Below are positions 40,590 to 49,094 of a stretch of 64,000 nucleotides of DNA, in pieces. Source of the stretch: Muribaculaceae bacterium (GTDB taxonomy: Bacteria; Bacteroidota; Bacteroidia; Bacteroidales; Muribaculaceae). The first letter of the stretch is position 1, and each line of letters starts with the position of its first letter. The notes beneath the pieces are model-generated. The model saw nothing but the letters and a program-made list of their open reading frames with translations. It was not told where the DNA came from and made no database searches. The translations under genes were made by a program, and so were the position numbers. The stretch is taken from positions 1-64,000 of the forward strand of contig WGUO01000015.1 of the NCBI GenBank assembly GCA_014867205.1. Direction: 5' to 3'.

Positions 40590-41570
40590 TCAGATCGAAA
40601 GTCTGCGGAGAGTCGACATCAGTTCCTGGTTGATGGGCTTCTCGTTCTTGATTGCCTTGGTGAAAGGCACATATACGATCTCGTCGTTCTTGACGCCGAT
40701 CATGACGTTACGCTGGTCGTCGAGCAGCGCGTCGACGGCAGCCGCGCCCATGCGCGAGGCCAGGATGCGGTCGTGGGCTGTCGGCGAGCCTCCGCGCTGC
40801 AGATGGCCTAAGATGGACACGCGCACGTCATATCCGGGATACTCCTCCTTGACGCGCTGCGCCAGACCCATGGCGCCGCCGGTGATCGGTGATTCGGCCA
40901 CAAGCACTATCGACGAGTTCTTCGACTTGCGGAAGCCGTTCTTGATCAGCTCGGAGAGCTGGTCGACCTGTGTCGAGATCTCGGGTATGATGGCGGCCTC
41001 CGCGCCTGCCGCGATCGCGCCGTTGAGGGCAAGGAACCCGGCGTCGCGGCCCATGACCTCGATAAAGAAGAGGCGCTCGTGCGACGTGGCCGTGTCGCGT
41101 ATCTTGTCGACACACTCCATGATCGTGTTCAGGGCCGTGTCATAGCCGATGGTCGTGTCGGTGCCGTACAGGTCGTTGTCGATTGTGCCCGGCAGACCCA
41201 CGATCGGGAACTGGAACTCGTTGCCGAAGATGCGGGCACCGGTCAGCGAGCCGTCGCCGCCGATTACCACCAGAGCGTCGATGGCGTGCCGCTTGAGCAC
41301 GTCATAGGCGCACTGGCGTCCCTCGGGAGTCTGGAACTCCTTGCACCGCGCTGTCTTAAGTATCGTGCCCCCTCGCTGTATGATGTTCGATACGTTCTGC
41401 GTCGAGAACTCTTCGATCTCGTCGTAGATCAGGCCGCGGTAGCCGCGATAGATGCCGTAGACCTTGAAACCGGCGTAGATCGCCGAGCGTGTTACCGCGC
41501 GGATGGCCGCGTTCATGCCGGGGGCGTCGCCTCCCGAGGTCAGTATGCCGATTGATTTGACGTTGCTCAT
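40590..41570 (-). CDS. pfkA: ATP-dependent 6-phosphofructokinase
   Basis: 326 residues from the ATG at 41570 (MSNVKSIGILTSGGDAPGMN); the open frame extends 10 codons further but this start fits the family. Motifs: GGDAPGMNAAIRA (nucleotide), YRGYRGLI, VVIGGDGSLTGA, GLPGTIDNDLYGTDTTIGYD (catalytic Asp in TIDND) and VMGRDAGFLA. Gly in GGDGS marks the ATP-using type, as opposed to the PPi-dependent type. Catalyses fructose-6-phosphate to fructose-1,6-bisphosphate in glycolysis. Confidence 0.96.
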   Translation of the reverse strand: MSNVKSIGILTSGGDAPGMNAAIRAVTRSAIYAGFKVYGIYRGYRGLIYDEIEEFSTQNVSNIIQRGGTILKTARCKEFQTPEGRQCAYDVLKRHAIDALVVIGGDGSLTGARIFGNEFQFPIVGLPGTIDNDLYGTDTTIGYDTALNTIMECVDKIRDTATSHERLFFIEVMGRDAGFLALNGAIAAGAEAAIIPEISTQVDQLSELIKNGFRKSKNSSIVLVAESPITGGAMGLAQRVKEEYPGYDVRVSILGHLQRGGSPTAHDRILASRMGAAAVDALLDDQRNVMIGVKNDEIVYVPFTKAIKNEKPINQELMSTLRRLSI

Positions 41571-41597
41571 ATGCTTTAAGTTGAAATGCAGTTTTCG

Positions 41598-41624
41598 CAA
41601 AATTAGTAAAAATTATTAACTTTG
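41598..41624. promoter_or_regulatory. Overlapping divergent promoters of pfkA and the HAD-ribF pair
   Basis: On the minus strand TAATTTTG (41605-41598) serves pfkA; on the plus strand TAACTTTG (41617-41624) serves the HAD gene, whose -33 region (TTCG, 41594-41597) directly abuts the pfkA -7. The two polymerases could not easily bind together. Confidence 0.6.
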
Positions 41625-41649
41625 CGCCACGAATTTGTAAAAATGAGTC

Positions 41650-42279
41650 ATGGATGATATAAAAAATGTTGTGATTGATCTCGGAGGCGTCATGATTGAC
41701 CTTGACCGCGAGCGCTGTGTCAGGGCGTTCGAGCGTCTCGGCCTCAAGGATGTCGACTCTATGCTGGGCCTCTACCGGCAGGAGGAGCCTTTCCTCTCGA
41801 TCGAGACGGGCCGAATATCGGTGGCTGCCTTTTACGACGAGTTGCGCCGCCGTGCCGGCGCCGGGATACCCGACTCGGCGTTTGAGTCCGCGTTTGACGA
41901 GTTTCTTGTCGCCCTACCCGTGGAGCGGCTTGCAGCGCTGAGGCGCATGCGTGCCGCAGGCTTGCGTCTCTACATGATATCCAACACCAACGCCGTGATG
42001 TACGACGGCTGGATCAAGCATGCCTTCATGCAGGAGGGAATGCGTGTAGGCGACTATTTTGACGGTATCGTCACGAGTTTCGCCGAGGGCGTGTGCAAGC
42101 CTGAGGCCGGAATCTTCGAGACGGTGCTGAGACGCTACGGACTCGAGCCGGCAGAGACAGTGCTGCTTGACGACTCCGAGGCCAACTGCGAGGCCGCGCG
42201 GAGGCTGGGCATGCAGGCCGTGAGGATTATCGGCGACACCACAATACTCAACTGGCAGGAACGATGGGCACGGCAGTGA
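41650..42279 (+). CDS. HAD-IA hydrolase (YihX-like sugar phosphatase)
   Basis: 209 residues. Motif I VVIDLGGVMIDLDRE has the nucleophile Asp but Gly in place of the usual +2 Asp, as in YihX-type enzymes. Motif II YMISNTNAVM, motif III Lys in CKPEAGIFETVL and motif IV LLDDSEANCEAA are present. Likely dephosphorylates a sugar phosphate or nucleotide. Overlaps ribF by 16 bp; in that context FMN phosphatase activity is possible, but this is inference. Confidence 0.85.
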   Translation: MDDIKNVVIDLGGVMIDLDRERCVRAFERLGLKDVDSMLGLYRQEEPFLSIETGRISVAAFYDELRRRAGAGIPDSAFESAFDEFLVALPVERLAALRRMRAAGLRLYMISNTNAVMYDGWIKHAFMQEGMRVGDYFDGIVTSFAEGVCKPEAGIFETVLRRYGLEPAETVLLDDSEANCEAARRLGMQAVRIIGDTTILNWQERWARQ

Positions 42280-43139
42280 CCGTCGGGACTTTCGACGGAG
42301 TGCACCGGGGCCATCAGACCGTGCTGCGCATGCTCCGCGAGGAGTCGGCACGCCTGGGTCTGGCTCCGCTCGTGGTGACCTTCGACCGTCATCCGCTGGA
42401 GACTGTCGCGCCTGAGCGGGCCCCGGGCCTGATCATGGACCCGGACTCTCGCGACGCGCTGATCCGCGGCTGTGGCGTGGAAGTCGAACGCGTGGCATTC
42501 ACCGAGGATGTCCGCCGCATGACCGCCGCCGAATGGATGCGCCGCCTTGTCGGCGAGTACGGCGCAAGCATGCTTCTCCTCGGCTATGACAATACTTTCG
42601 GCAGCGACGGCATGGTGATGACATCCGATGATTTCCGTGCCGAGGGGCAGCGCATACGCCTGCGCGTCGAGGTGGCTCCCGCAGTGGCCGGCTGTAGCTC
42701 GTCGGCTGTGCGCAAGGCACTTGCCGCGGGTGACACCATGCTTGCCGCCTCAATACTCGGGCGCCCCTTCTCGATCAGGGGAGTGGTGGGACGAGGGCGT
42801 CAGCTCGGGCGCACCATCGGATTGCCCACGGCCAATGTGGAGGCCTCGCCGCGCCAGCTCGTGCCCGCACCGGGCGTCTACGCCGCCCGTGTCTGCGTGC
42901 CGTTGTCCGGCAAAACGGCAGTCTATGACGCCGTGGTGAATGTCGGCACAAGCCCGACCGTGACCGACTGCGGCGTCATGAGGATAGAGGCGCATCTGCT
43001 CGGTTTCAGCGGCGACCTGTACGACCGCGAGATCCGCATTGAGTTCGGCGCTAAGATACGCGACGAGCGCAAGTTTCACTCCCTCGACGACCTGCGCGCG
43101 CAGATCGAGGCCGATATCAGGGCCGCTGTCAAAAAATAA
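42264..43139 (+). CDS. ribF: Bifunctional riboflavin kinase / FAD synthetase
   Basis: 291 residues. The N-terminal nucleotidyltransferase domain has VTVGTFDGVHRGHQTVL, VTFDRHP, LLGYDNTFG and the SSSAVRKALAAGD motif. The C-terminal riboflavin kinase domain has RGRQLGRTIGLPTANVE, PAPGVYAARV and NVGTSPTV. Phosphorylates riboflavin to FMN, then adenylylates it to FAD. Another riboflavin gene, ribH, is nearby at 46874. Confidence 0.96.
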   Translation: MGTAVTVGTFDGVHRGHQTVLRMLREESARLGLAPLVVTFDRHPLETVAPERAPGLIMDPDSRDALIRGCGVEVERVAFTEDVRRMTAAEWMRRLVGEYGASMLLLGYDNTFGSDGMVMTSDDFRAEGQRIRLRVEVAPAVAGCSSSAVRKALAAGDTMLAASILGRPFSIRGVVGRGRQLGRTIGLPTANVEASPRQLVPAPGVYAARVCVPLSGKTAVYDAVVNVGTSPTVTDCGVMRIEAHLLGFSGDLYDREIRIEFGAKIRDERKFHSLDDLRAQIEADIRAAVKK

Positions 43140-43174
43140 TGGATATCGTAAACGCCTTTTCGGAATTTTTTTAT

Positions 43175-43260
43175 TATCTTTGTTCAATTTATGAGGGGCG
43201 TTGACACGCGCCGCAGTCCCGCGACATCTTGCCGGGCTGCAGTGGCGCTGTCGGCTCGAC
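43175..43260 (+). promoter_or_regulatory. upp promoter and structured leader
   Basis: TATCTTTG (43175-43182) is a -7 element without a clear -33 TTTG. The leader, about 100 bases, holds GGCG...CGCC (43197-43212) and a stronger hairpin GCAGTCCCG/CGGGCTGC (43214-43242, one bulge). No T tract follows, so its role is unknown. Confidence 0.45.
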
Positions 43261-43292
43261 CCGGTAAATCATGAGAAACAAACCGAAATACG

Positions 43293-43946
43293 ATGGAAGT
43301 AATCAATTTTGCGGACACCCCAAGTATCGTGAGCCGCTATATGATGGAGCTCCGCGACGTAACCATACAGCATGACCCGCTGCGCTTCCGCACGAATCTC
43401 GACCGCATAGGACAGATCATGGCATATGAGATATCCAAGCGCATGGAATATACTGAGAAAGTGGTGAACACACCGCTGGGCGAGTGCGTCTGTCACGAGC
43501 CGGCCGAGCGTGTCGTCCTTGCCACGATTCTCCGCGCCGGCCTGCCGTTCCACCACGGGTTCCTCAATTATTTCGACCGCGCCGAGAATGCGTTTGTCAG
43601 CGCATACCGGCGCTACAAGGAGAAGGGTGACTCGTTCGATGTTCTTGTGGAGTATCTCGCCTCGCCGCGTCTCGACGGCAAGACGCTGATTCTTGTCGAC
43701 CCGATGCTGGCCACGGGCAGCTCGATGGAGCTTGCCTACCGCGCGCTTCTGACGAAGGGAATCCCCGCCAAGATTCATGTGGCGAGCGTAATAGCCTCGC
43801 GACAGAGCGTGGAGTATGTCCGCGCCCATTTTCCCGACGACACTACCTTGTGGTGCGGAGATATTGACGACGAGGTCAACGCCCACAGCTACATAGTGCC
43901 GGGTCTCGGCGACGCCGGCGATCTCGCATACGGCATAAAGGACTGA
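43293..43946 (+). CDS. upp: Uracil phosphoribosyltransferase
   Basis: 217 residues. Converts uracil and PRPP to UMP in pyrimidine salvage. The PRPP loop LILVDPMLATGSSM is clear, with ATILRAGLPFHHGFLNYF upstream and the uracil-binding C-terminus YIVPGLGDAGDLAYGIKD. Single gene with its own leader; recF follows after 49 bp and might share its transcript. Confidence 0.95.
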   Translation: MEVINFADTPSIVSRYMMELRDVTIQHDPLRFRTNLDRIGQIMAYEISKRMEYTEKVVNTPLGECVCHEPAERVVLATILRAGLPFHHGFLNYFDRAENAFVSAYRRYKEKGDSFDVLVEYLASPRLDGKTLILVDPMLATGSSMELAYRALLTKGIPAKIHVASVIASRQSVEYVRAHFPDDTTLWCGDIDDEVNAHSYIVPGLGDAGDLAYGIKD

Positions 43947-43995
43947 CACGACCTGTCGTGTCGACGCCGCTAACCCTCTTTACCCCGGGCCGCAA

Positions 43996-45093
43996 ATGAT
44001 ATTAGAGAAGATAGACATACTCGATTTCAAGAACATAGCCGAGGCGAGGCTTGAGTTCTCGCCGGGTGTCAACTGCCTGCTCGGACTCAACGGCATGGGC
44101 AAGAGCAACCTGCTCGAGGCGATACACTTCATGAGCATGGCCCGCCCCATACGCTCCGTGCCCGAGTCGGCTCTGATACGCCATGGCCGGGACATGCTGA
44201 TGGTAAAGGGAGAGTATGCCATGGAGGGAGGTGCCTCCGAGTCTGTCTCGTGCGGCATTGTCAGGGGAAAGGGGAAGACCCTGCGCCGCAACGGCAAGGA
44301 GTATCAGCGTATCTCCGAGCATATCGGCAAGTTCCCGATCGTCACCGTGACTCCCTCTGACTCGGAGATAGTCACAGGCAGCGGCGAGGTGCGCCGTCGT
44401 CTGATGGACATAGTCATATCGCAGGCCGACCCGGCTTATCTGTCGCGCCTGATCAGGTATGGCCGCGGACTCGAGAGCCGCAACAAGATGCTGCGTGCCG
44501 GAGTGCACGACCGCCTTCTCTACGAGTCGGTCGAGGCGCACATGGCCGAGGCCGCCAAGTCTATCCACGAGGCCCGCTCTCGCTGGATAGAGGAGATCAG
44601 GCCCGATTTCGCCCGATATTATTCGGGTATCTCGGGCGACAGCGAGCGTGCGTCGCTTGAATACCGCAGCGTGCTTAACGACAAGACGCTGCCCAAGGTG
44701 TTTGACGCCGAGCGCGCCCGTGACCTCGCCCTCGGATTCACCTCGGCCGGAATACACCGCGACGACATCTCGACCCGGCTGGGGGAATACTCGATGCGCC
44801 GTCTCGGCAGCCAGGGGCAGGTCAAGACGTTCACGATTGCGCTCCGGCTCGCGATTTTCGATTATCTCAGGCAGAAAGGGGGCCGAAAGCCTATCCTGCT
44901 GCTCGACGACATATTCGACAAACTCGATGCCTCGCGCGTGGCCCGGATTATCTCAGAGGTCAGCGGCAGCGAGAATTTCGGGCAGATCTTCATCACCGAC
45001 ACCAACCGCGAGCATCTCGACGAGACTCTTGCCGGAATTCGTTCCGAAAGCCGTCTCTTCGAGGTGGCCGACGGCAGTTTCAACGAGATATGA
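43996..45093 (+). CDS. recF: DNA replication and repair protein RecF
   Basis: 365 residues. SMC-like ATPase that loads RecA at gapped DNA with RecOR. Walker A LLGLNGMGKSNLLEAI (about 32-47), signature LGSQGQVKTFTIALRLA, Walker B PILLLDDIFDKLD, and the D-loop after it. The start MILEKIDILDFKNI is typical. Its stop overlaps the DUF721 gene by 4 bp, a conserved arrangement in Bacteroidales. Confidence 0.95.
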   Translation: MILEKIDILDFKNIAEARLEFSPGVNCLLGLNGMGKSNLLEAIHFMSMARPIRSVPESALIRHGRDMLMVKGEYAMEGGASESVSCGIVRGKGKTLRRNGKEYQRISEHIGKFPIVTVTPSDSEIVTGSGEVRRRLMDIVISQADPAYLSRLIRYGRGLESRNKMLRAGVHDRLLYESVEAHMAEAAKSIHEARSRWIEEIRPDFARYYSGISGDSERASLEYRSVLNDKTLPKVFDAERARDLALGFTSAGIHRDDISTRLGEYSMRRLGSQGQVKTFTIALRLAIFDYLRQKGGRKPILLLDDIFDKLDASRVARIISEVSGSENFGQIFITDTNREHLDETLAGIRSESRLFEVADGSFNEI

Positions 45094-45380
45094 AGCGTCT
45101 GGAGCCGGAAAGTATCGGGGATGTGCTCAGACAGACCCTGCAGGAGCAGGGCATGACCGACCGTCTCTATGAGGCGAAGGCCATAGCGTCGTGGCCCGGG
45201 ATCGTGGGCTCGGAGATCGCGGCGCTTACGTCGCGGCCGATGGTCTTCAAGGGCGTCATGACGGTGCATGTCCGGACCGCCCCGCTGCGTCAGGAACTAA
45301 ACATGAGCCGCTCGCTGCTGCTGCGCATCATCAACGAGACTGTGGGGCGCGAGGTCATAACCGACCTGCGTTTTAAATAG
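45090..45380 (+). CDS. DUF721 (DciA-like) protein
   Basis: 96 residues. MKRLEPESIGDVLRQTLQEQ, WPGIVGSEIAALTSRPMVFK and the basic strand VHVRTAPLRQELNMSRSLLL are DUF721 features. In bacteria without DnaC/DnaI, DciA helps the replicative helicase; the short Bacteroidetes form keeps only the KH-like domain. Translationally coupled to recF, which supports a role in DNA replication or repair. Confidence 0.88.
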   Translation: MKRLEPESIGDVLRQTLQEQGMTDRLYEAKAIASWPGIVGSEIAALTSRPMVFKGVMTVHVRTAPLRQELNMSRSLLLRIINETVGREVITDLRFK

Positions 45381-45448
45381 ACACAGACTGCCGCGGCAAC
45401 TCCGCATCAGGGGTCACTCGAAACAAGATATAGAAAAACAGACAGGAA

Positions 45449-45889
45449 ATGAATCCAAATACGCTTCCGCCGCTGTCGGAGTTCAGCCATTCGACCGACC
45501 TCCAGATACGCTTCAACGACATAGACATCTTAGGCCACCTCAACAACACGGTCTATTTCTCTTTCTATGACACTGGCAAGGCTTATTTCTTCCAGCACCT
45601 GCTGGGCGACCGCCTTGACTGGAAACGCGTCGAGACGGTGATCGCAAATGTCGACTGCGCCTACATCTCTCCGATCTATTTCGGCGAGACACTTGAGGTG
45701 TGGACACGCTGTGCCGGTGTCTACGACAAGAGTTTCAAGCTTCAGCAGGTGATAGTAGAGAAGGGTACGCGAGAGATCAAGTCGTGTGCCGAGACAATAA
45801 TGGTGAGTTTCGACCCTGATTCCAAGACCTCGGTTCCGGTGCCGCAGTACTGGCGCGAGGCCCTCGAGCGCAGCATGCGTCGCGGCTGA
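45449..45889 (+). CDS. Hotdog-fold acyl-CoA thioesterase
   Basis: 146 residues. LQIRFNDIDILGHLNNTVYF carries the Asp of the 4-hydroxybenzoyl-CoA thioesterase type active site; VDCAYISPIYFGETLEVWTR and VSFDPDSKTSVPVPQYWREA complete the fold. Hydrolyses an acyl-CoA, substrate unknown. Stands alone between the DUF721 gene and a terminator-like hairpin. Confidence 0.88.
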   Translation: MNPNTLPPLSEFSHSTDLQIRFNDIDILGHLNNTVYFSFYDTGKAYFFQHLLGDRLDWKRVETVIANVDCAYISPIYFGETLEVWTRCAGVYDKSFKLQQVIVEKGTREIKSCAETIMVSFDPDSKTSVPVPQYWREALERSMRRG

Positions 45890-45909
45890 TGCCGCGGCGA
45901 CCCCTGAAC

Positions 45910-45958
45910 CCCGTCATTCCGGCGTTTGTTATAACAGTTGATGACGGGAGTCGTTTTT
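45910..45958 (+). terminator. Terminator after the thioesterase gene
   Basis: CCCGTCAT (45910-45917) pairs with ATGACGGG (45941-45948), followed by AGTCGTTTTT. Confidence 0.55.
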
Positions 45959-45981
45959 AATTATGTCAAAACCCAATAACT

Positions 45982-46896
45982 ATGACAATAAAAGATATTG
46001 CCCTTGAACTCAAGGGTATCGCAACCGACTCTGCCGACCGCAAGATTTTCGAGGATGCCCTTGAGACCAGGCGCATGGCAGCCGAGGCTTTTGCCGAGGA
46101 GAAGTATGACGTGGCCCTTGAGCGTACCGTCGAGGCGTTGCGAACGCTTCGGGATTTCTCCGACTATTCCTATCGCGAGTTCCGCGCCATGCTGGCCGTG
46201 CTCCTTTTCGACCTGTCGGAGATTCACTTCGCGCTCAAGGACTACAAGCAGAGCGAGAAGGAACTGGAGATGCTCTTCAAGGTGCTCGAGCAGTTGCTTA
46301 AGGAGGACCCCGAGCGCTTCGGCGCCCAGCATGTGCTGGCTATGGAACTCTCCACGCGAATCCTCCGCTCGCGCAAGAAGACCCTTGAACTCCTGGCTAA
46401 GCAGCAGATCAACACCGGTGTCCTCTACGAGAAGGTGAATGCCGGCGTGTCCGCCGCCACCGACAAACTTGTCGAGTCGCTGCGCAAGGGTGCCGAGATG
46501 ATGGCCCAGACCGGAGACTACCGGGGCGCCGTCCGGTTCTATATGGAGGCCATAAAACTCGCCAAGAAGCGCACCGGCCGCGTCAGCCGCCGCGAGGTGA
46601 AGATGACTGTCGAGATGGCCCGGGCCATGATGCACAGCCGCAGCGAGATGCCCCGTGCCCGCAGGCTCCTCGAGGCCGTGCTTCCTCACGCCGTAGCTCT
46701 CGAGAACCTTGACCTCGAGCAGGAGATTCTTGCCATGATCGGCAAGATTGACGCAGACGTGGCCCACGAGCCGATGTGGCGCTCTTTCCTCGAGAGGATT
46801 CAGCGCTCGGCCAAGTCAAGGCTCGGAAGAAAGAAAAAGGAAGATTCCGCACAACCCGAAGAGAACACTGAAGATGTCGACGGTACTGAACACTAA
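45982..46896 (+). CDS. TPR-like helical protein next to ribH
   Basis: 304 residues, almost entirely alpha-helical with TPR-like pairs (RRMAAEAFAEEKYDVALERT, DLSEIHFALKDYKQSEKELE, QTGDYRGAVRFYMEAIKLAK) and a basic then acidic tail (RLGRKKKEDSAQPEENTEDV). No signal peptide. It probably scaffolds protein contacts; the partner is unknown. The arrangement TPR-ribH is, to my knowledge, common in Bacteroidales. Its 3' end overlaps the ribH start by 23 bp. Confidence 0.8.
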   Translation: MTIKDIALELKGIATDSADRKIFEDALETRRMAAEAFAEEKYDVALERTVEALRTLRDFSDYSYREFRAMLAVLLFDLSEIHFALKDYKQSEKELEMLFKVLEQLLKEDPERFGAQHVLAMELSTRILRSRKKTLELLAKQQINTGVLYEKVNAGVSAATDKLVESLRKGAEMMAQTGDYRGAVRFYMEAIKLAKKRTGRVSRREVKMTVEMARAMMHSRSEMPRARRLLEAVLPHAVALENLDLEQEILAMIGKIDADVAHEPMWRSFLERIQRSAKSRLGRKKKEDSAQPEENTEDVDGTEH

Positions 46897-47398
46897 TGGC
46901 GCGGAACTCGAGATTCCGCGTATAATGGAGCCCGACGGCTTCAAGTGCGCCATTTTCACGGCCACATGGAATCCTAAGATAACCGGTGCATTGCGTGACG
47001 GCGCTCTTGATGTGCTCCGCAAGGCCGGTGTCAGCGACAACTCGATCTTCATGCACGATGTGCCGGGAACTGTCGAGCTCGTCAATGCGGCGGCAATGGC
47101 ACTCAACTATATGCCCGATGTCAAGGCCATCATCATTATCGGCTGTGTCATCAGGGGGGATACTCCCCATTTCGACTATGTCTGTGACATAGTGTCGCAG
47201 GGAACCTCCCGGCTGAACGCGCAAGGCAAGACTCCCGTGATTTTCGGTGTGTTGACTGTCGACAACGAGCAGCAGGCGCTTGACCGTGCCGGAGGCTCGC
47301 TCGGAAACAAGGGTGCTGAGGCCGCGGTGGCCGCCATCAGCATGGCAAACCTCCACACCACAGCCGCCGGGCTGAGGTACACATCCTTCAGAAACTGA
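46874..47398 (+). CDS. ribH: 6,7-dimethyl-8-ribityllumazine synthase
   Basis: 174 residues from the ATG at 46874 (MSTVLNTNGAELEIPRIMEP); longer upstream reading would run through the TPR gene. Motifs: ATWNPKITGALRDGAL, VPGTVELVNAAAMAL, VIRGDTPHFDYVCD (with the catalytic His) and GVLTVDNEQQALDRAGG. Makes the lumazine precursor of riboflavin. The window holds ribH and ribF but no other rib genes. Confidence 0.95.
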   Translation: MSTVLNTNGAELEIPRIMEPDGFKCAIFTATWNPKITGALRDGALDVLRKAGVSDNSIFMHDVPGTVELVNAAAMALNYMPDVKAIIIIGCVIRGDTPHFDYVCDIVSQGTSRLNAQGKTPVIFGVLTVDNEQQALDRAGGSLGNKGAEAAVAAISMANLHTTAAGLRYTSFRN

Positions 47399-47430
47399 AA
47401 TGTGTGTGCGGTGCTCCCGGCATCGCACGC

Positions 47431-47493
47431 ACATACAAGATAGAGGCAAGGTCCGCTGAGCTGCACAGCGGACCTTGCCTCTATCTTGCATGT
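47431..47493. terminator. Long hairpin between convergent ribH and FKBP genes
   Basis: Left arm 47431-47458 and right arm 47466-47493 pair over 28 bp with one T-G mismatch and a 7-base loop (AGCTGCA). There is no T tract after either arm, so it is not a standard intrinsic terminator; it may still block both transcripts or give double-stranded RNA ends. Confidence 0.8.
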
Positions 47494-47511
47494 CGCTTTC
47501 AGGGGACTGTC

Positions 47512-48087
47512 TCAATGGCAACAGCCGCCGGTCTCGCAACTGCTTCCGCAGTCGCTCCCGCAGTTGCCTCCGCCGCAACCGCCACAGCCTCCTCCGCAGC
47601 CTGAGGTCGGGGTCAGTTCCTCGGGGGTAGCCTCGCGAACTGTCTCGACAAGTCCGTCATAACGGACGGTCAGCCCCGCGAACGGATGGTTGAAGTCCAT
47701 CTTGATCTTGTCTCCGATCTCGAGCACGGTGCCAGCGATGCGGTAACCCTCGGCGGTCATCATCGGCAGTATTGCTCCGGGCTTAACCTCCTCGGCCAGT
47801 TCGCCGTCGCGCATGAAAATCTCTTTCTCAAGTTCTATAACCTCGTCGGGATTGCGCTCGCCGAACGCCACGGCCGGCGGAAGAGTGACGCCGAACTTGT
47901 CGCCTGCCTTCAGGTCGCGCATAGCGGCGATAAGACCCGGTATTATCTCCTGTGAGACACCATAGACCATCTGGTCCGGCTGCCTGGCAGGGGTCTCGAA
48001 CAGCAGACTGCCGTCCGCATCATTATATAACTTATAGGAATACTCGACATACATGCCGGGTCCCACCTTCATCTCTGTGTCGCTCAT
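47512..48087 (-). CDS. SlyD-like FKBP peptidyl-prolyl isomerase with Cys-rich tail
   Basis: 191 residues. FKBP fold with the inserted chaperone flap: VEYSYKLYNDADGSLLFET, LIAAMRDLKAGDKFGVTLPP, IFMRDGELAEE, MDFNHPFAGLTVRYDGLVET. The DFNHPFAG motif is the SlyD mark. The last 30 residues hold 8 Cys and a final His in Gly-rich sequence (GCGGGCGGCGGGNCGSDCG), like the nickel- or zinc-binding tail of SlyD. Likely a cytoplasmic isomerase/chaperone and metal store. Confidence 0.93.
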   Translation of the reverse strand: MSDTEMKVGPGMYVEYSYKLYNDADGSLLFETPARQPDQMVYGVSQEIIPGLIAAMRDLKAGDKFGVTLPPAVAFGERNPDEVIELEKEIFMRDGELAEEVKPGAILPMMTAEGYRIAGTVLEIGDKIKMDFNHPFAGLTVRYDGLVETVREATPEELTPTSGCGGGCGGCGGGNCGSDCGSSCETGGCCH

Positions 48088-48231
48088 ATGTGTTTAAAGT
48101 TTAATGTTTAAAGTTTAAGGTTTAGGGCTTATAAGTCTTATAAGTCTTATAAGTCTTATAAATCGTATAAGACTTATACCTCTCCGGCCACTCCTAATTC
48201 ATCATTCATCATTAATAATTCATCATTAATA
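48088..48231. repeat. Short tandem repeats (TTATAAGTC type) upstream of FKBP gene
   Basis: TTTAAAG units (48091-48120) are followed by CTTATAAGTCTTATAAGTC-type 10-bp units (48127-48180) with an inverted end (GTATAAGACTTAT), then ATTCATC units (48188-48230) up to the next stop. No gene. Confidence 0.7.
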
Positions 48232-49092
48232 TCACTCTGCCGGGATATCGTCGGGGTCGGTCTCAGCCGGTGCCTCGTCGGCTGGATTTTGAGCTGTGGT
48301 GTCTGCGCCTGTCTCTGCCTCCTGGATTGCCATGTCTTCCGGATGCTTCAGCTCATATTGCTGCTGCGGCACCATTACGTTGAAGTAGAACCCCTTGGCC
48401 GATTTGTCGCGCTTGCGGGTGTCAGACTCATCCGGCTGAACCTCAAGGTAGTCATAGCCGGGGTCGATAAATTTGGCGTCAACCGCCTCGTAGCCTAACA
48501 GCTGCACCATGTCATACTCATGCACCGGGTACATAACATACCATGCGTTCTCTGGCGAGTCGCCTGTGCCGGTGCTCTTTATCGCGCCGAGCAGATGCTC
48601 CAGACGGTATTCCCATATCTTGGCGCGCATGTCCTTGCGTTTCTCCTTGAGGACATGCACTAAGAACGACATCTGGCGCAGGTCGAACGGATTATCCTCG
48701 AGCGCGAGCTGCGCGTATTTGGTTATGGTGTCTATCTCCTCCTTGGTGTGCGTCGGCTTGTTGCGGAGCTCATCGGTAATGTTGGAGTAGGGCGACACCC
48801 GGTAGGGGTCGAAATCCTCCTGGAACATGTAGCCTAAGTAGAAGTTGCGAAACTCCTCGGGAGTCATCGTCGTGTCGTTGACCTCATATTTCTTCTTGAG
48901 TTTCGGGAAGTAGAACTTGCTCTGCGGGTCGAGTGTCGTGCGGCGTATCTCGTCGAGATTCGGCTTCTCGACCACAATCTTGCGTTTGTTCTCCTGCTGC
49001 TTCCCCGGTGCCGGCTGCTGGGCCGCGGCCGGAGACGCAACGAGCGTCAGCGCGGTTATGATGAGTGTAAGTGTATTGCGAAATAGTTTCAT
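48232..49092 (-). CDS. DUF4919-like exported protein
   Basis: 286 residues. Signal peptide to about SPAAAQQ, then a Lys/Gln-rich linker and a domain with TPEEFRNFYLGYMFQEDFDP (about 78-97), ALEDNPFDLRQMSFLVHVLK and GDSPENAWYVMYPVHEYDM. This pattern fits the Bacteroides DUF4919 family, of unknown function. An acidic disordered tail (TAQNPADEAPAETDPDDIPA) ends it. Last gene of the relA transcription unit, 2 bp after the membrane protein. Confidence 0.75.
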   Translation of the reverse strand: MKLFRNTLTLIITALTLVASPAAAQQPAPGKQQENKRKIVVEKPNLDEIRRTTLDPQSKFYFPKLKKKYEVNDTTMTPEEFRNFYLGYMFQEDFDPYRVSPYSNITDELRNKPTHTKEEIDTITKYAQLALEDNPFDLRQMSFLVHVLKEKRKDMRAKIWEYRLEHLLGAIKSTGTGDSPENAWYVMYPVHEYDMVQLLGYEAVDAKFIDPGYDYLEVQPDESDTRKRDKSAKGFYFNVMVPQQQYELKHPEDMAIQEAETGADTTAQNPADEAPAETDPDDIPAE

Positions 49093-49094
49093 AA

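Noticed and set aside
48127..48180. CRISPR-like repeat array
   Set aside because: Units are about 10 bp and contiguous without unique spacers, and no cas genes are present.
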